A stretch of DNA of 64,000 nucleotides from Bradyrhizobium barranii subsp. barranii (lineage in GTDB: Bacteria > Pseudomonadota > Alphaproteobacteria > Rhizobiales > Xanthobacteraceae), in NCBI RefSeq assembly GCF_017565645.3, contig NZ_CP086136.1, positions 6,617,501 to 6,681,500 of the forward strand. Direction: 5' to 3'. The notes below the pieces were generated by a model. It did not search any database and was not told where the DNA came from. It saw only the letters and a program-made list of their open reading frames with translations. Below, in pieces: positions 36,184-45,818 of the stretch; position 1 is the first letter of the stretch; the number at the start of each line of letters is the position of its first letter. A program made the translations under genes and the position numbers.

Positions 36184-36210
36184 TTGCAACTCCCTCCCCG
36201 AGGGGCATCC

Positions 36211-36873
36211 ATGGCCAGCGATCATACGAGGTCTGCCATTCTCGCCGCCGCCGAACGGCTTTATGCCGATCGCGGCTTTGGCGACGTGACGCTGCGCGAC
36301 ATCGTCGCGGAGGCCAACGTCAACCTCGCGGCGGTGAATTATCATTTCGGCTCGAAGGACGAATTGATCGCAGAGCTGTTCGTCTCACGCTCGATCGCCA
36401 CCAACCGCGAACGCCTGCGCGAATTGAAGGCCGCGGAAGAGCAAGGCGGCGGTCGCGCGCCGATCGAGGTGATCTTGCGCGCGCTGGTCGGCCCGACCTT
36501 GCGCGGCTGCCTGGGTCCGGAAAACCAGCGCTCCACCGCGGCGCGCTTCATGATCCGCGCCTCGATCGAATCCGTGCCGCCGATCCGCCGCATCAAGAAC
36601 CGCGAGATCGACCATCTGCGGAAATTCGCAGGCGCCATGCGGCGCTCCCTGCCCGACCGCAGCGACATCGATATCTATTGGGGCCTGAACTTCGCGCTCG
36701 CCATGGCGCACCACACCATCCGCGAGAGCGAGCGGCTGACGAAGCTGTCGGAAGGCAAATGCGATCTCGACGACGTCGAGGACGTCGTCGCGCGCGTCGT
36801 CAGCGTCGCGACGATGGCGCTGACGGCGGGGCGGACCGAGACGAAGGCGCCGTCACGGGTTGTCGCACGTTAG
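36211..36873 (+). CDS. TetR/AcrR family regulator, probably of acyl-CoA genes
   Basis: 220 residues. Helix-turn-helix at about residues 6-52 (ILAAAERLYADRGFGDVTL ... AAVNYHFGSKDEL). The C-terminal part resembles the CerR/PsrA type with a long dimer domain. I start at ATG 36211 behind GAGGGGC. Divergent from the acyl-CoA dehydrogenase; control of that operon and of itself is inferred from position and from the dyad in between. Confidence 0.88.
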   Translation: MASDHTRSAILAAAERLYADRGFGDVTLRDIVAEANVNLAAVNYHFGSKDELIAELFVSRSIATNRERLRELKAAEEQGGGRAPIEVILRALVGPTLRGCLGPENQRSTAARFMIRASIESVPPIRRIKNREIDHLRKFAGAMRRSLPDRSDIDIYWGLNFALAMAHHTIRESERLTKLSEGKCDLDDVEDVVARVVSVATMALTAGRTETKAPSRVVAR

Positions 36874-36951
36874 TCAAATAACCGTAGCCACGCCGGCGCT
36901 GCGCTCCCTCGCCCCGTTCTTACGGGGAGAGGTAAAGTAACCGCCAGTCCC

Positions 36952-37344
36952 TCACATCATCGCGATGCAGTCGATCTCGACGTCGAAGGGGCCGAACCAT
37001 TCCGGGGTGCAGACGAAGATGCGCGCCGGCGGATGGATCGGGAAATAGCGCGCATAGATCGCGTTGAAGACGGCGAAGTGTTTGGTCGAGGTGCAGTAGA
37101 CGTTGCACTTCATGACATTGTCGAGCGAGGCGCCTGCCGTCTCGAGGCAGAGCTTCATCTGCTCCATGATGATCTCGCTCTGCCGCGCGATTGGCATCTC
37201 CCCGATCTCGCCCGTCTCGGGGTCGAACGGCGGCAGGCCGGCGACGAAGATCATGTTGCCGGCGCGCGTGACCGGCGAGGTCGGCGCCTTGACGCGGTCG
37301 AGAAAGGACGAGATCGGTTCGACGCGGAGCGCTTCGCGTTTCAT
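36952..37344 (-). CDS. RidA/YjgF family protein
   Basis: 130 residues. RidA proteins hydrolyse reactive enamine/imine intermediates made by PLP enzymes or amine oxidases. The family core GNMIFVAGLPPFDPETGE and KCNVYCTSTKHFAVFNAIYARYFP is clear. The catalytic Arg expected near the C-terminus is present in PPARIFVC. Convergent with the TetR gene; stands alone. Subfamily not determined. Confidence 0.9.
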   Translation of the reverse strand: MKREALRVEPISSFLDRVKAPTSPVTRAGNMIFVAGLPPFDPETGEIGEMPIARQSEIIMEQMKLCLETAGASLDNVMKCNVYCTSTKHFAVFNAIYARYFPIHPPARIFVCTPEWFGPFDVEIDCIAMM

Positions 37345-37442
37345 CGGCGGCCACCTTCGGTTCGAGCGAGACTGGCGCCTTGCTACATTATTCTGCAGCC
37401 GGCATGCTTCGCTAAAGCTCGAAGTGTGGTTGCAGGCCTAAA

Positions 37443-37548
37443 GCGCGATGAGATCGCGCTCTAGTTTTTGCTTGAGCATGATCTCCGCGCAAACGCGTTC
37501 CGCGTTTGTCGCGAGGGAAAACCGCTACGCACTTTTCCGGATCATGCT
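37443..37548. repeat. Palindromic dispersed repeat (GAGCATGATC ... GATCATGC)
   Basis: GCGCGAT-GAG-ATCGCGC (37443-37459) followed by GCATGATC (37476-37483) facing GATCATGC (37540-37547), with AAACGCG/CGCGTTT inside. Known in form from many Bradyrhizobium intergenic regions. It ends at the stop codon of the next small gene. Confidence 0.65.
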
Positions 37549-37764
37549 TTAGACCCGCTGCGGCATCTCCTCTGCCTCTTCCTTGGCGAGCAGCAGCAGC
37601 ATCTCGATGCCCATCTCGCCTTCCTGCGGCGAGCGGATGAACTTTATCTCGTCGGCGCTTTGCCGCAGCGCTGCAATGATGGCGACGGCCTGATTGGCCG
37701 TTGCTGCCTCGGTTGCCAGAACTGCCTTCTGGTTCTTGGCCTGAAACCCGATCGTGTAGGACAT
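37549..37764 (-). CDS. Small hypothetical protein
   Basis: 71 residues, MSYTIGFQAKNQKAVLATEA and on, mostly helical with a Lys/Glu-rich C-terminus. Start ATG 37764 has a strong CCGGGAGGGA ribosome binding site; 17 more in-frame codons upstream look unreal. No recognised domain. It lies alone between RidA and a relic. Confidence 0.6.
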   Translation of the reverse strand: MSYTIGFQAKNQKAVLATEAATANQAVAIIAALRQSADEIKFIRSPQEGEMGIEMLLLLAKEEAEEMPQRV

Positions 37765-37869
37765 TCGTTCCCTCCCGGACTTACGTGGGGAGGATGGCAT
37801 CAGAGTCGCGCGCAAAGCGGAAGCCTGTGCGAGTACGGACCGGGTTTATCTGGGGATTGCGCGCAAGCC

Positions 37870-37977
37870 TCAGGCAAGGCCGAACATGGCGCGCGCGTCG
37901 TCCGCGGTCGCAACCGTCGCTCCCAGGCTGGTCAGGATCGCTTTCGCATGCGCGCCAGCATTGGTCTTCGCCGGCAC
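37870..37977 (-). pseudogene. C-terminal relic of a beta-keto acid cleavage enzyme (DUF849)
   Basis: 35 codons ending KTNAGAHAKAILTSLG ... VATADDARAMFGLA align, without gaps, with the C-terminus of the intact DUF849 enzyme at 41630 (ASNAELVTIAGEAVARHG ... VATAAEARSLLGLA). Nothing else of the enzyme remains; the CoA-transferase stop lies 27 bp upstream. Probably a deletion remnant. The short match makes this moderately sure only. Confidence 0.45.
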
Positions 37978-38003
37978 GCCCCTGGGAGGATCAGGAAGCG
38001 AAG

Positions 38004-39233
38004 CTAGATAATCCCCTGCTGCTTCAGCTGCTCGATCTTGCCGGCATCATAGCCGAGCTTGCCGCCGAGCACCTCTTGGGTGTGCTCGCCCAGCAGCGGC
38101 GGGGCGCGGTAGTTCTTGATCGGGGTCTCCGAGAGGGTCAGCGCGTTGCGGATCAGCGAGAGATCGGGCTCGAACGGATGGTCGACCTTCACCCGCATGC
38201 CGCGCGACTGGACGTGCGGATCGGAAAACACCTGCTCGAAATTGTTGATCGGGCCCGACGGCACGCCGGCCTCCTCCAGCTTGTCCAACCAGTAGGCCAC
38301 CGGCTGCTTCAGGAACAGGCCGGCAAAGATCGCCATGATTTCCTTGCCGTGCACGACGCGGTCGTTGTTCTTGACGAAGCGCTTGTCGTTGGCGAGCTCG
38401 GGCTCGCCGAGCACGGCGCAGGTGCGCTGGAACTGGCCGTCATTGCCGACCACCAGCATCAGCTCGCCGTCGGTGCAGCGGAATACGCCGGCCGGCATGC
38501 CGCCATTGCCCCAGGTGCCGCGGCGCGGCGGCATCTTGCCGTTGACGAGGTAGATCTGCAGCCAGTGCGACAGCGATGCGATGACGGTATCGAACAGGCA
38601 GACGTCGATGTGCTGTCCCTGCCCGTCATTGGCGTCGCGATGGTACAGCGCCGAGAGAATCCCGATCGAGGTGTTCATGCCGGTCATGTAATCGACGATA
38701 GACGGGCCGACCTTCATCGGACCCTCGCCGGGCTCGCCGTCGATATGGCCGGTGACGCTCATCAGGCCGCCCATCGCCTGCAGGATCGCGTCATAGCCGG
38801 CACGCGGCGCGTAGGGGCCGGTCTGGCCGAAGCCGGTCACCGAGCAATAGATGATGCCGGGGTTGATCGCCTTGATCGTCTCGTAGTCGAGGCCATAGCG
38901 CTTGAGATCGCCGACCTTGTAGTTCTCCATAAAGACGTCGACGTCCTTGGCGAGCGCGCGGATGATCGCCTGCCCCTCGGGCTTGGCGATGTTGACGGTG
39001 ACCGACTTCTTGTTGCGGTTGGCGCAAAGGTAGAACGAGTTGTTGTTGTTGGCCTTGCCCTCGGGGTCGGTCAGATAAGGCGGGCCGAAGGCGCGCGCGT
39101 CGTCGCCGGTGCCCGGCCGCTCGATCTTGATCACCTCCGCGCCGAGATCGCCCAGCATCTGGGCCGACAGGGGCCCGGCAAGCACGCGGGTGAGATCAAG
39201 GATCTTGATGCCTGAGAGCGGCAAGGCCGACAT
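38004..39233 (-). CDS. Class III (CaiB/BaiF) acyl-CoA transferase
   Basis: 409 residues. Moves CoA between carboxylic acids. The family N-terminus GIKILDLTRVLAGPLSAQMLGDLGAEVIKIE, the catalytic Asp region (GPSIVDYMTGM), and the C-terminal PVAYWLDKLEEAGVPSGPIN are present. Start MSALPLSG with CCGGAGGAAA upstream; earlier codons dropped. Resembles formyl- or succinyl-CoA transferases, but the acid pair cannot be named. Confidence 0.92.
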   Translation of the reverse strand: MSALPLSGIKILDLTRVLAGPLSAQMLGDLGAEVIKIERPGTGDDARAFGPPYLTDPEGKANNNNSFYLCANRNKKSVTVNIAKPEGQAIIRALAKDVDVFMENYKVGDLKRYGLDYETIKAINPGIIYCSVTGFGQTGPYAPRAGYDAILQAMGGLMSVTGHIDGEPGEGPMKVGPSIVDYMTGMNTSIGILSALYHRDANDGQGQHIDVCLFDTVIASLSHWLQIYLVNGKMPPRRGTWGNGGMPAGVFRCTDGELMLVVGNDGQFQRTCAVLGEPELANDKRFVKNNDRVVHGKEIMAIFAGLFLKQPVAYWLDKLEEAGVPSGPINNFEQVFSDPHVQSRGMRVKVDHPFEPDLSLIRNALTLSETPIKNYRAPPLLGEHTQEVLGGKLGYDAGKIEQLKQQGII

Positions 39234-39451
39234 GTCGATTTCCTCCGGGAACTGATATTGGCGCGGCGGCCTTAAGCCCTGGCCGCGCTCCCTGCGGATA
39301 CACCATTTTGGAGTTCTGAGCACTGCGTTCGGGGCATACGGCTATCCATCGCCCGGCAGCAGGAGCGGCCCTGCGGCGGGCGAATTTCCGCGCCACGGCT
39401 ATCGCGCCTGCGCCGGCGCTCCGCCACGGCGATCCGCGCCGCTGATGACGG

Positions 39452-40141
39452 CTAGAACCTGACGCTGATTCCACCGCGCACGGACTGGAAGCGAGGATGC
39501 TGCTCGTAGCTCGCGCCGACGTCGGGCCAGTCGAAGCGGGACGTGCCGAAATCGCTACAGCGATATTCCAGGCGCGCCGTAACCCGATTGGTCAGCGCCG
39601 CTTCTCCGCCGACGCCTGCGGTCCATCCGGTCTTCGAAATGTCGGCATCCACCGTGGGAACTGCCAATGTCGACGTCCACCGGTACTTCAGCTCGGTGAA
39701 CGCCAAGCCACCCGTCACATAGAGCAGCAGGCGCTCAGTCGGTGTAAAGCCGAGCCGTCCGCGAACGGAGGCCTCCCACTCCTTGCGCGCGTCGTATCGG
39801 AAAAACGGGATGTTAAATCCGCCGTTCACCGGGCCCACGTCTACATCGGCCTCAAGGCCAACAACGAGTCTGTCCAATTGATGGTTGTAGCCCACATGGA
39901 CACCGCCGAAGCCGCCGTCCGCGCGGAACCCATGCGTGAAGCCGGTCGGAGGCCCGCCCAAGAAGAATTCGACAGTGCGATCCGGGCTCCACGCGTAACC
40001 ACCTTGGACACCTGCATAGAAGCCAGTCCATGCGAAGGGTGACACGGCGACAGAGCGCACTGCCTTAACGGGCAAGTCGGCAGCATCCGCAGCGACGGCG
40101 GAGCAGGCCAGCGCGGCGAGGCAGATCAGCGTGCGTTTCAT
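39452..40141 (-). CDS. Outer-membrane beta-barrel protein (Omp25/Omp31-like)
   Basis: 229 residues. Signal peptide to about residue 20 (MKRTLICLAALACSAVAADA), then ADLP and the start FAWTGFYAGVQGGYAW common to rhizobial Omp31-type 8-strand barrels. Alternating strands and a terminal Phe (GGISVRF) fit insertion by the BAM complex. Probably structural; no partner gene nearby. Confidence 0.88.
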   Translation of the reverse strand: MKRTLICLAALACSAVAADAADLPVKAVRSVAVSPFAWTGFYAGVQGGYAWSPDRTVEFFLGGPPTGFTHGFRADGGFGGVHVGYNHQLDRLVVGLEADVDVGPVNGGFNIPFFRYDARKEWEASVRGRLGFTPTERLLLYVTGGLAFTELKYRWTSTLAVPTVDADISKTGWTAGVGGEAALTNRVTARLEYRCSDFGTSRFDWPDVGASYEQHPRFQSVRGGISVRF

Positions 40142-40278
40142 TGCAAATTCCAGCCCATCGGATTGACGATTCCAACTCTAGCGGGTTCCCCCCGCTTTTG
40201 CTGTGGCGGCCGGGCGACACTCGGTGAAAACGAATAGGAAGCGACCGGCAACTCGCGGCAACCGACGTGCCGCCGACC

Positions 40279-41484
40279 TCACACCACACCGGCTGCGGCC
40301 ACCTGCGGTCGGCGGCGGCCGAGCAGAACCAGGATCAGCACCGCTGCGCAGGAACAGACGAAGGTGAGACCGAGCGCGCCGCGGCTGCCGAACTGGGTGA
40401 GCAGGCCGGCAAGAACGGGCGGCGAGATCGCGGAGGCCAGATTGAGCGGCAGCGCGATCATCGACGACGCCTTGGCGAACTCGGCCTGATCGTAGAACAC
40501 CAGCGGTATCGTCGCCCGCGCCACCGCCATGGCACCGCTGCCGGCGCCATAGAGCAGGATGAAGACCGCGACCGCCCAGGTCGCCCCCTCGCTCAGCATC
40601 AAGAGCAGCATGGCAACGGGCAGCGCCGTGCCGGCGACAAGCCCCGTCGTGATGCCGTCCCAGCGCCCGCCGCCGAGGAAATCGAGCCCGCGGGCGCTGA
40701 CCTGGATCACGCCGAGCATCGAGCCGAAGGCGATCGCCTGCGCCGGCGCTAGCCCCTCGGCCCGCAGCAATTCGATGAAAACGGCACTCAGGCCGAAAGT
40801 GACGAAGGCATTGACGGTGATCGCGGCGACGACGAGGCCGAACGTGCTCCGCGGAATCGACAGCGCATTGGCCTGTGTTGCGGGAGCGGTGCCCCCCTCC
40901 TTCGCGACGGCCCGGCGCGGAGTTGCGAAAGCATAAAGCGGAAGCGAAACGAGAAACAGCATGGCGGCGTAGACGAGGCAGGTGCCGCGCCAACCGAAAT
41001 GGCCGCTCAGGAACGAGGTGGTCGGCCAGAAGATGCTGCCGGACAGTCCCGTCACCAGCATGAGCGCGCCAATCGCGCTCTTGGCCTGTCGCCCGGCGAC
41101 CTCGTTGAGCATGATATAGGCGCCGGTCGACAGCGTGGCGCTGCTGCCCATGCCGAGGATGACCCAGGCCACGAAATAGAGCATCGGCTCGTGCGCAAAA
41201 TACAGAAGGACATAGCCCGGCACGGCCACGACGGTGCCCACCATCATCACCTTGCGTGCGCCGTGCCGCGCAAAAGCCTTCGCTAGCCAAGGCGCGCAAA
41301 GGCCCATGGTGACATAGAGCGTCGAGGTGCCCGCAAACACCATCGGGAGGCTCATGCCCAGATCGGCCGCGAGGTCGCGGCCCACGATCGGCGGAAGGCC
41401 GATCGTGCCCCATCCAATGAGCTGGGTGATTGCAAGCACCAGCAGGACCCCGATGAGCCTGCCGTCAGATTTCAAGAACCGCAT
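40279..41484 (-). CDS. MFS transporter
   Basis: 401 residues with 12 predicted membrane spans in two halves of six, a cytoplasmic loop around residues 190-210, and a motif A-like GARKVMMVGT after span 2. Start MRFLKSDGRLIG; two in-frame ATGs upstream (to 41532) are possible. Major facilitator permease of unknown substrate. It ends the minus-strand catabolic run, 145 bp beyond the DUF849 gene. Confidence 0.85.
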   Translation of the reverse strand: MRFLKSDGRLIGVLLVLAITQLIGWGTIGLPPIVGRDLAADLGMSLPMVFAGTSTLYVTMGLCAPWLAKAFARHGARKVMMVGTVVAVPGYVLLYFAHEPMLYFVAWVILGMGSSATLSTGAYIMLNEVAGRQAKSAIGALMLVTGLSGSIFWPTTSFLSGHFGWRGTCLVYAAMLFLVSLPLYAFATPRRAVAKEGGTAPATQANALSIPRSTFGLVVAAITVNAFVTFGLSAVFIELLRAEGLAPAQAIAFGSMLGVIQVSARGLDFLGGGRWDGITTGLVAGTALPVAMLLLMLSEGATWAVAVFILLYGAGSGAMAVARATIPLVFYDQAEFAKASSMIALPLNLASAISPPVLAGLLTQFGSRGALGLTFVCSCAAVLILVLLGRRRPQVAAAGVV

Positions 41485-41629
41485 TCCGATCGTCGCCTGC
41501 CCCAGCTGCATGCGTGCGCACAGACACGTCATAGCGGGAACCTTGATAACGGAAGTCTTGGCGCAGCGGAACGCCGGCCGCCGAATGGCAGAAGACGGCC
41601 GGGAGCATGTCAGCAGGAGGCAGTAGCCC

Positions 41630-42457
41630 CTACCCCGCGAGCCCGAGCAAGGATCGCGCCTCGGCCGCGGTCGCGACGCGCCGGCCGTGGCGCGCGACAG
41701 CCTCGCCGGCGATGGTCACGAGCTCAGCATTGCTGGCGGCCAGGCGGGTCTTGTCGATCCTGATATTGTCCTCGAGCCCGGTGCGCACCGCGTCGGCGCC
41801 GCGCGCAAGCGCCCAGCCCATGACCTCGGCCTGATGGCGTCCGATCCCGGCCGCCGTCCACGTCGCTTTCGGGATCAGCCGCTTCAGCTCTCCCAGGAGG
41901 ATGTCGAGGACATGCTCGTCGGCGGGCATCGCGTTCTTGACGCCCATGACGAATTGCACGTGCGGACGCGAGTCCATCAGCCCTGCCTCGATCAGACGCC
42001 GCGCACCGTGTAGATGCGACAGATCGAAGATCTCGATTTCCGGGCGGATGCCATTTGTCTTCATGCCGGTCGCGAGAGTCTCGACCAGGGCGGCGCCGTT
42101 CTCATAGACGATCGTCGGAAAGTTCACCGATCCTGTCGACAGCGAGGCCATGTCCGGCTTCAGATAAAGCGATGATCCCCGCGCCGAGGGATCGCGGCCC
42201 CGCCCGCCGGTCGAGAACTGAACGATCATCCCCGGACAATGCTTTTTGATCCCCTCCTGCACCTGCGCGAAGCGCGCGGGGTCGGAGGACGGCGTCTCGT
42301 CATCGTTGCGAACATGGATATGGGCAAGCGCGGCGCCGGCCTCGAAGGCCTCCTGCGTCGACTCGATCTGCTCGGACGGCAAGATCGGCACCGCGGGATT
42401 GTCCTTCTTGCGCGGAACGGAGCCGGTGATGGCGACAGCAACAACAACGGGGTTCAT
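41630..42457 (-). CDS. Beta-keto acid cleavage enzyme (BKACE, DUF849)
   Basis: 275 residues. The zinc-binding HIH is in LAHIHVRNDDETP, the catalytic region is QFSTGGRG, and VRTGLEDNIRID near the C-terminus is the family signature. BKACE enzymes condense a beta-keto acid with acetyl-CoA to give acetoacetate and a CoA thioester. Substrates vary widely, from 3-keto-5-aminohexanoate to dehydrocarnitine. Neighbours (amine oxidases, amino acid uptake) point to a nitrogenous substrate, but this is inference. Confidence 0.9.
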   Translation of the reverse strand: MNPVVVAVAITGSVPRKKDNPAVPILPSEQIESTQEAFEAGAALAHIHVRNDDETPSSDPARFAQVQEGIKKHCPGMIVQFSTGGRGRDPSARGSSLYLKPDMASLSTGSVNFPTIVYENGAALVETLATGMKTNGIRPEIEIFDLSHLHGARRLIEAGLMDSRPHVQFVMGVKNAMPADEHVLDILLGELKRLIPKATWTAAGIGRHQAEVMGWALARGADAVRTGLEDNIRIDKTRLAASNAELVTIAGEAVARHGRRVATAAEARSLLGLAG

Positions 42458-42578
42458 CCCTTGACCTCATGATGATCGCGCTTGCGCGCACAAAGATTCA
42501 AATTGGCAATCTCGTAACGCATCGAGCCCTGCCGCTGCAAACATCATCGATCGCAGCGGCAGGCTCCTTGCGTGCCCT

Positions 42579-43967
42579 TCAGGTCGGAATTGCGGCCGCA
42601 CCGCTCGCCGCCTCCGCACGCTGCCGCTCATAGTCGGCCCGCGGCATCGGAACGGCCTTGGGATTGCCGAGATCGTCGATACTGACCCGAAAGGTCTCCC
42701 GGGCCGTGACGGCCGCCAGCGCCGCGATGACAGTGATACCGAAGGCGATCGCTCCCACCGTCAAGGGGATATTGTCCGAGCCGGGAGGCGCCACGGTCGC
42801 AAACAGGGCCGGAAGCAACGCGGTGATGGTCGTTCCGATGTTCTGCGAGATCGCCATCGCCGACACCCGCGTGCGGGTCGGAAACAGCTCCGGGTAGAAG
42901 CTCGGGAAGATCGCGTTGTAGCCCTGATAGACGACGCCCCACATCAGCAGCGACACCAGGATCGCCAGCGGCACATTCCTGATGCTGATGGCATAGAGAT
43001 AGACGAAGGCAAGCAAGCCTGAGAGCAGCGCGCCCACGATGATCGGAGGCTTGCGACCGACCTTGTCGGAGAGATTGCCGACGAAGGGAATGACGAATAT
43101 GGCCAGCATATTTCCGAGGACCGGGATCCACAGATAGACGTCCTTGGCAAAACCGATGCCATAGGCCGGCTGCACCGCGTAGGCCGCTGTCGCAACGACC
43201 GGGATGACGTTCATCAGAGCCATGCAGATGACCCTGAGCATGTCGCGCCAGCTCAGCTTAATGGCCTGAACAATGGGCGACCGCGGCGTTTCTCCCCGTG
43301 CGCCCTCTTGCGCAAAGGCAGGGGTTTCGTCGACTTCGCGACGAATGATGTAGCCTGCGACAATGACGAAGAAGCTGAGCAGGAACGGAATCCGCCATCC
43401 CCAGCTATTGAATGCGTCGGTCGGCATGTAGGCCGCCAGCGGCAGGAACACGGCTGCCGCGAGGATTTGTCCGGCCTGCACGCCCTGAAGGGCGAAACTG
43501 GCATAGAAGCCGCGCCGGCCGAACGGCGCATGCTCCAGGATCATCGAGCTCGCGCCGGAGATTTCACCGGCCACCGCAAATCCCTGCACAAGGCGCAGGA
43601 TGACGAGCAGGATCGGCGCCAGGATGCCGACCTGCTGATAGGTCGGTAGAAAACCCACCGCCATCGTCGAGATGCCCATCAGGAACATGCAGACGATGAG
43701 AACGGTCTTGCGGCCATGGGTGTCGCCCCAATGTCCGAGAACGAAAGCCCCGATCGGCCGGGCCACATATCCCACACCATAGGTCGCCAGCGATGCGACG
43801 ATGGCGACGGTGGGATTTTCCGACGGGAAGAAGATTTGCGGGAAGATCAGCGACGCGGCGGTCGCGTAGATGAAGAAGTCATAATATTCGAGAGCCGAAC
43901 CGATCCAGCCGCTGGCAGCGGCCTTCCTGGACTGACTCATGTGACGGATCGTGCGAGTCGTGGTCAT
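42579..43967 (-). CDS. MHS-type MFS permease (ProP/ShiA-like)
   Basis: 462 residues, 12 spans. N-terminal SGWIGSALEYYDFFIYATAA and the loop GHWGDTHGRKTVLI identify the metabolite:H+ symporter subfamily. Start MTTTRTIRHMSQS with GTGGAGGAA upstream; the frame runs 63 codons further with no membrane-protein similarity. It likely imports a small organic acid, betaine or similar compound for the pathway next to it. Confidence 0.9.
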   Translation of the reverse strand: MTTTRTIRHMSQSRKAAASGWIGSALEYYDFFIYATAASLIFPQIFFPSENPTVAIVASLATYGVGYVARPIGAFVLGHWGDTHGRKTVLIVCMFLMGISTMAVGFLPTYQQVGILAPILLVILRLVQGFAVAGEISGASSMILEHAPFGRRGFYASFALQGVQAGQILAAAVFLPLAAYMPTDAFNSWGWRIPFLLSFFVIVAGYIIRREVDETPAFAQEGARGETPRSPIVQAIKLSWRDMLRVICMALMNVIPVVATAAYAVQPAYGIGFAKDVYLWIPVLGNMLAIFVIPFVGNLSDKVGRKPPIIVGALLSGLLAFVYLYAISIRNVPLAILVSLLMWGVVYQGYNAIFPSFYPELFPTRTRVSAMAISQNIGTTITALLPALFATVAPPGSDNIPLTVGAIAFGITVIAALAAVTARETFRVSIDDLGNPKAVPMPRADYERQRAEAASGAAAIPT

Positions 43968-44442
43968 CGCAGAAAATTCCTCCACTGGGTTTGCTGACGT
44001 CCCGTTGTCGGGCTTCGCTAGAAATTGGGCAGCATTCTCCGGGCGCTCTGCCGACTTCCGCGAGCGCTTGTCACTGCCGATGGGTATCCGATTGGTCGCG
44101 ACAATAGGCTTTCGCCGGGCTAACACAATTACCCAGTTATGCGATAAACCTAACATGATGTTATTTTCGCCGGACTTGAACAGAGTTGGCGATTGTGCGC
44201 CGATCAGCAGCGCTCCGGCGGAGACGCGTCGTCGACATCCGACGCAGAGACGACCAGATATTTTCAGACCGTCCGTTCAAAACACGCTTTTCGCCACAAG
44301 CGCACGCTGGGCTCGCTTCTCCCATGCCAGCAAGATTGCCCGCATCAGACAGCGCGACTGTGTGTGGGAGACCGGCCGCCGCCGTCTGCCACGAGAAGAG
44401 CTCCCGTGACGACTACACCTTGTTTGGCGTGGGCATCAAAAA
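43968..44442. other. Intergenic region with a perfect dyad
   Basis: 475 bp with no supported gene. An AT-rich pocket at about 44120-44170 holds TTAT-GCG-ATAA (44137-44147) and the perfect 13-bp palindrome TAACATGATGTTA (44151-44163), about 185 bp before the MHS permease start. It probably contains that gene's promoter and an operator. Confidence 0.5.
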
Positions 44443-45759
44443 TCAGGCGGCCCTCTTCAAGCGCTTGAAGCGCTCCATCCGGAAGGGTGCGGGATCTACG
44501 CAAGGCGTCGAACCGGTCACGAGATCGGCCATCAGGGCGCCGGCGCCAGGACCGATACCGAAGCCGTGGCCCGAGAAGCCGGTCGCGAGATAGAAGCCTG
44601 GAACGGAGCCGACCGGAGCGATAACTGGAACGGCATCCGGCGTGACATCCATCAGGCCAGCCCACATTTGCGTGATCTTGGCGTCGCGGAACGCCGGGAA
44701 GGCTTCGCACAGATGGGTGACGCCGCCATGGACGAACCGCAGCGACGGATCGGGATCAAGAATGCGGACATGCTCGAAAGGACTAACCTCATCACTCTTC
44801 CAGCTGCGGGCCATTTTCACCTCGCGAACGAACTGACCGCCGATGCGAAGCGTCAGTTCGTTCCAGCTCTTGATGAGCGTCGGCGTATAGTCGCAGAACA
44901 ATCGGAAACTGTCCGGCGTAATCGGGGCGACGTTCGCGTTGCGCTGGGCGACGGTGAACCCGCCATCCAGACGGCGGCGGAAAGCGAAGTTGCCCGCACC
45001 AACGGCAAAATCCGGAACGCCCTCGATCGAAGAAACGCGGGCGACGCTGCCGAGGATCTTCAGGACCGGAAGATCGATGTCCATGTTGCCGGCGAAGAGG
45101 CGCGACCAAGCCCCTCCCGCCAGCACGACGGACGAACAGCGGATCTCGCCGCGCTCGGTGACACAGCCGCTCACCCTGCCCGCCGATCGCTCGATGGAAC
45201 GGACCGCGCAGTTGGTGAGGATATGCACCCCTTTCGCGGCCGCGCCGCGCGCGATTGCAGGGACGGCGATAAACGGCTCCGCCTTGCCGTCGCTCGGCGT
45301 ATGCAGCGCGGCACGGAACGGTTTCGCCATACCCGGCATGAGCGTCTTCAGCGCCTCGCCCCTTACGAAGCGAGAGTCGAGATCGAAAGACTTGGCGTGT
45401 TTCAACCACTCGTCATACATCGCAACGTCGGCATCCGTGTCGCAGAGATAGGCGATGCCGGCCTGCCGAAAGCCGGTTTCGCCGCCGATACGCTCGTTCA
45501 TGCCGCGCCAGAGCCGAACACTCTCGATCGCGAGCGGCAACTCGGCCGGATCGCGCCCCATTTGGCGTACCCAGCCCCAGTTTCGCGACGACTGCTCTGC
45601 TCCGATCAATCCCTTTTCGCACAGGGCAACGGAGACGCCACGCTCAACCAGCGAAAGCGCGGTCGACACGCCGATGATGCCGCCGCCGATCACGACGACG
45701 TCCACATACGCAGGCAGCTCCTGCGGCGCGACGACAAGATCGGGAATAATCCTGGACAC
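44443..45759 (-). CDS. FAD-dependent oxidoreductase, DAO family
   Basis: 438 residues. FAD motif VVVIGGGIIGVSTALSL at about residues 19-35, then SSRNWGWVRQMGRDP, typical of D-amino acid/sarcosine oxidase-like enzymes. The C-terminal flavin contact GFSGHGFGIGPGAG is intact. The start is GTG 45759 because AGGAGG lies 5 nt before it. Located 59 bp after another FAD oxidase on the same strand. Presumably oxidises an amine or amino acid to imine with H2O2 or a quinone as acceptor. Confidence 0.9.
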   Translation of the reverse strand: MSRIIPDLVVAPQELPAYVDVVVIGGGIIGVSTALSLVERGVSVALCEKGLIGAEQSSRNWGWVRQMGRDPAELPLAIESVRLWRGMNERIGGETGFRQAGIAYLCDTDADVAMYDEWLKHAKSFDLDSRFVRGEALKTLMPGMAKPFRAALHTPSDGKAEPFIAVPAIARGAAAKGVHILTNCAVRSIERSAGRVSGCVTERGEIRCSSVVLAGGAWSRLFAGNMDIDLPVLKILGSVARVSSIEGVPDFAVGAGNFAFRRRLDGGFTVAQRNANVAPITPDSFRLFCDYTPTLIKSWNELTLRIGGQFVREVKMARSWKSDEVSPFEHVRILDPDPSLRFVHGGVTHLCEAFPAFRDAKITQMWAGLMDVTPDAVPVIAPVGSVPGFYLATGFSGHGFGIGPGAGALMADLVTGSTPCVDPAPFRMERFKRLKRAA

Positions 45760-45818
45760 GTGGTCCTCCTTGAAACGGGTACGCGGAAGGCGAGCCGGGC
45801 CGGATGTGCCGCCCGGGC

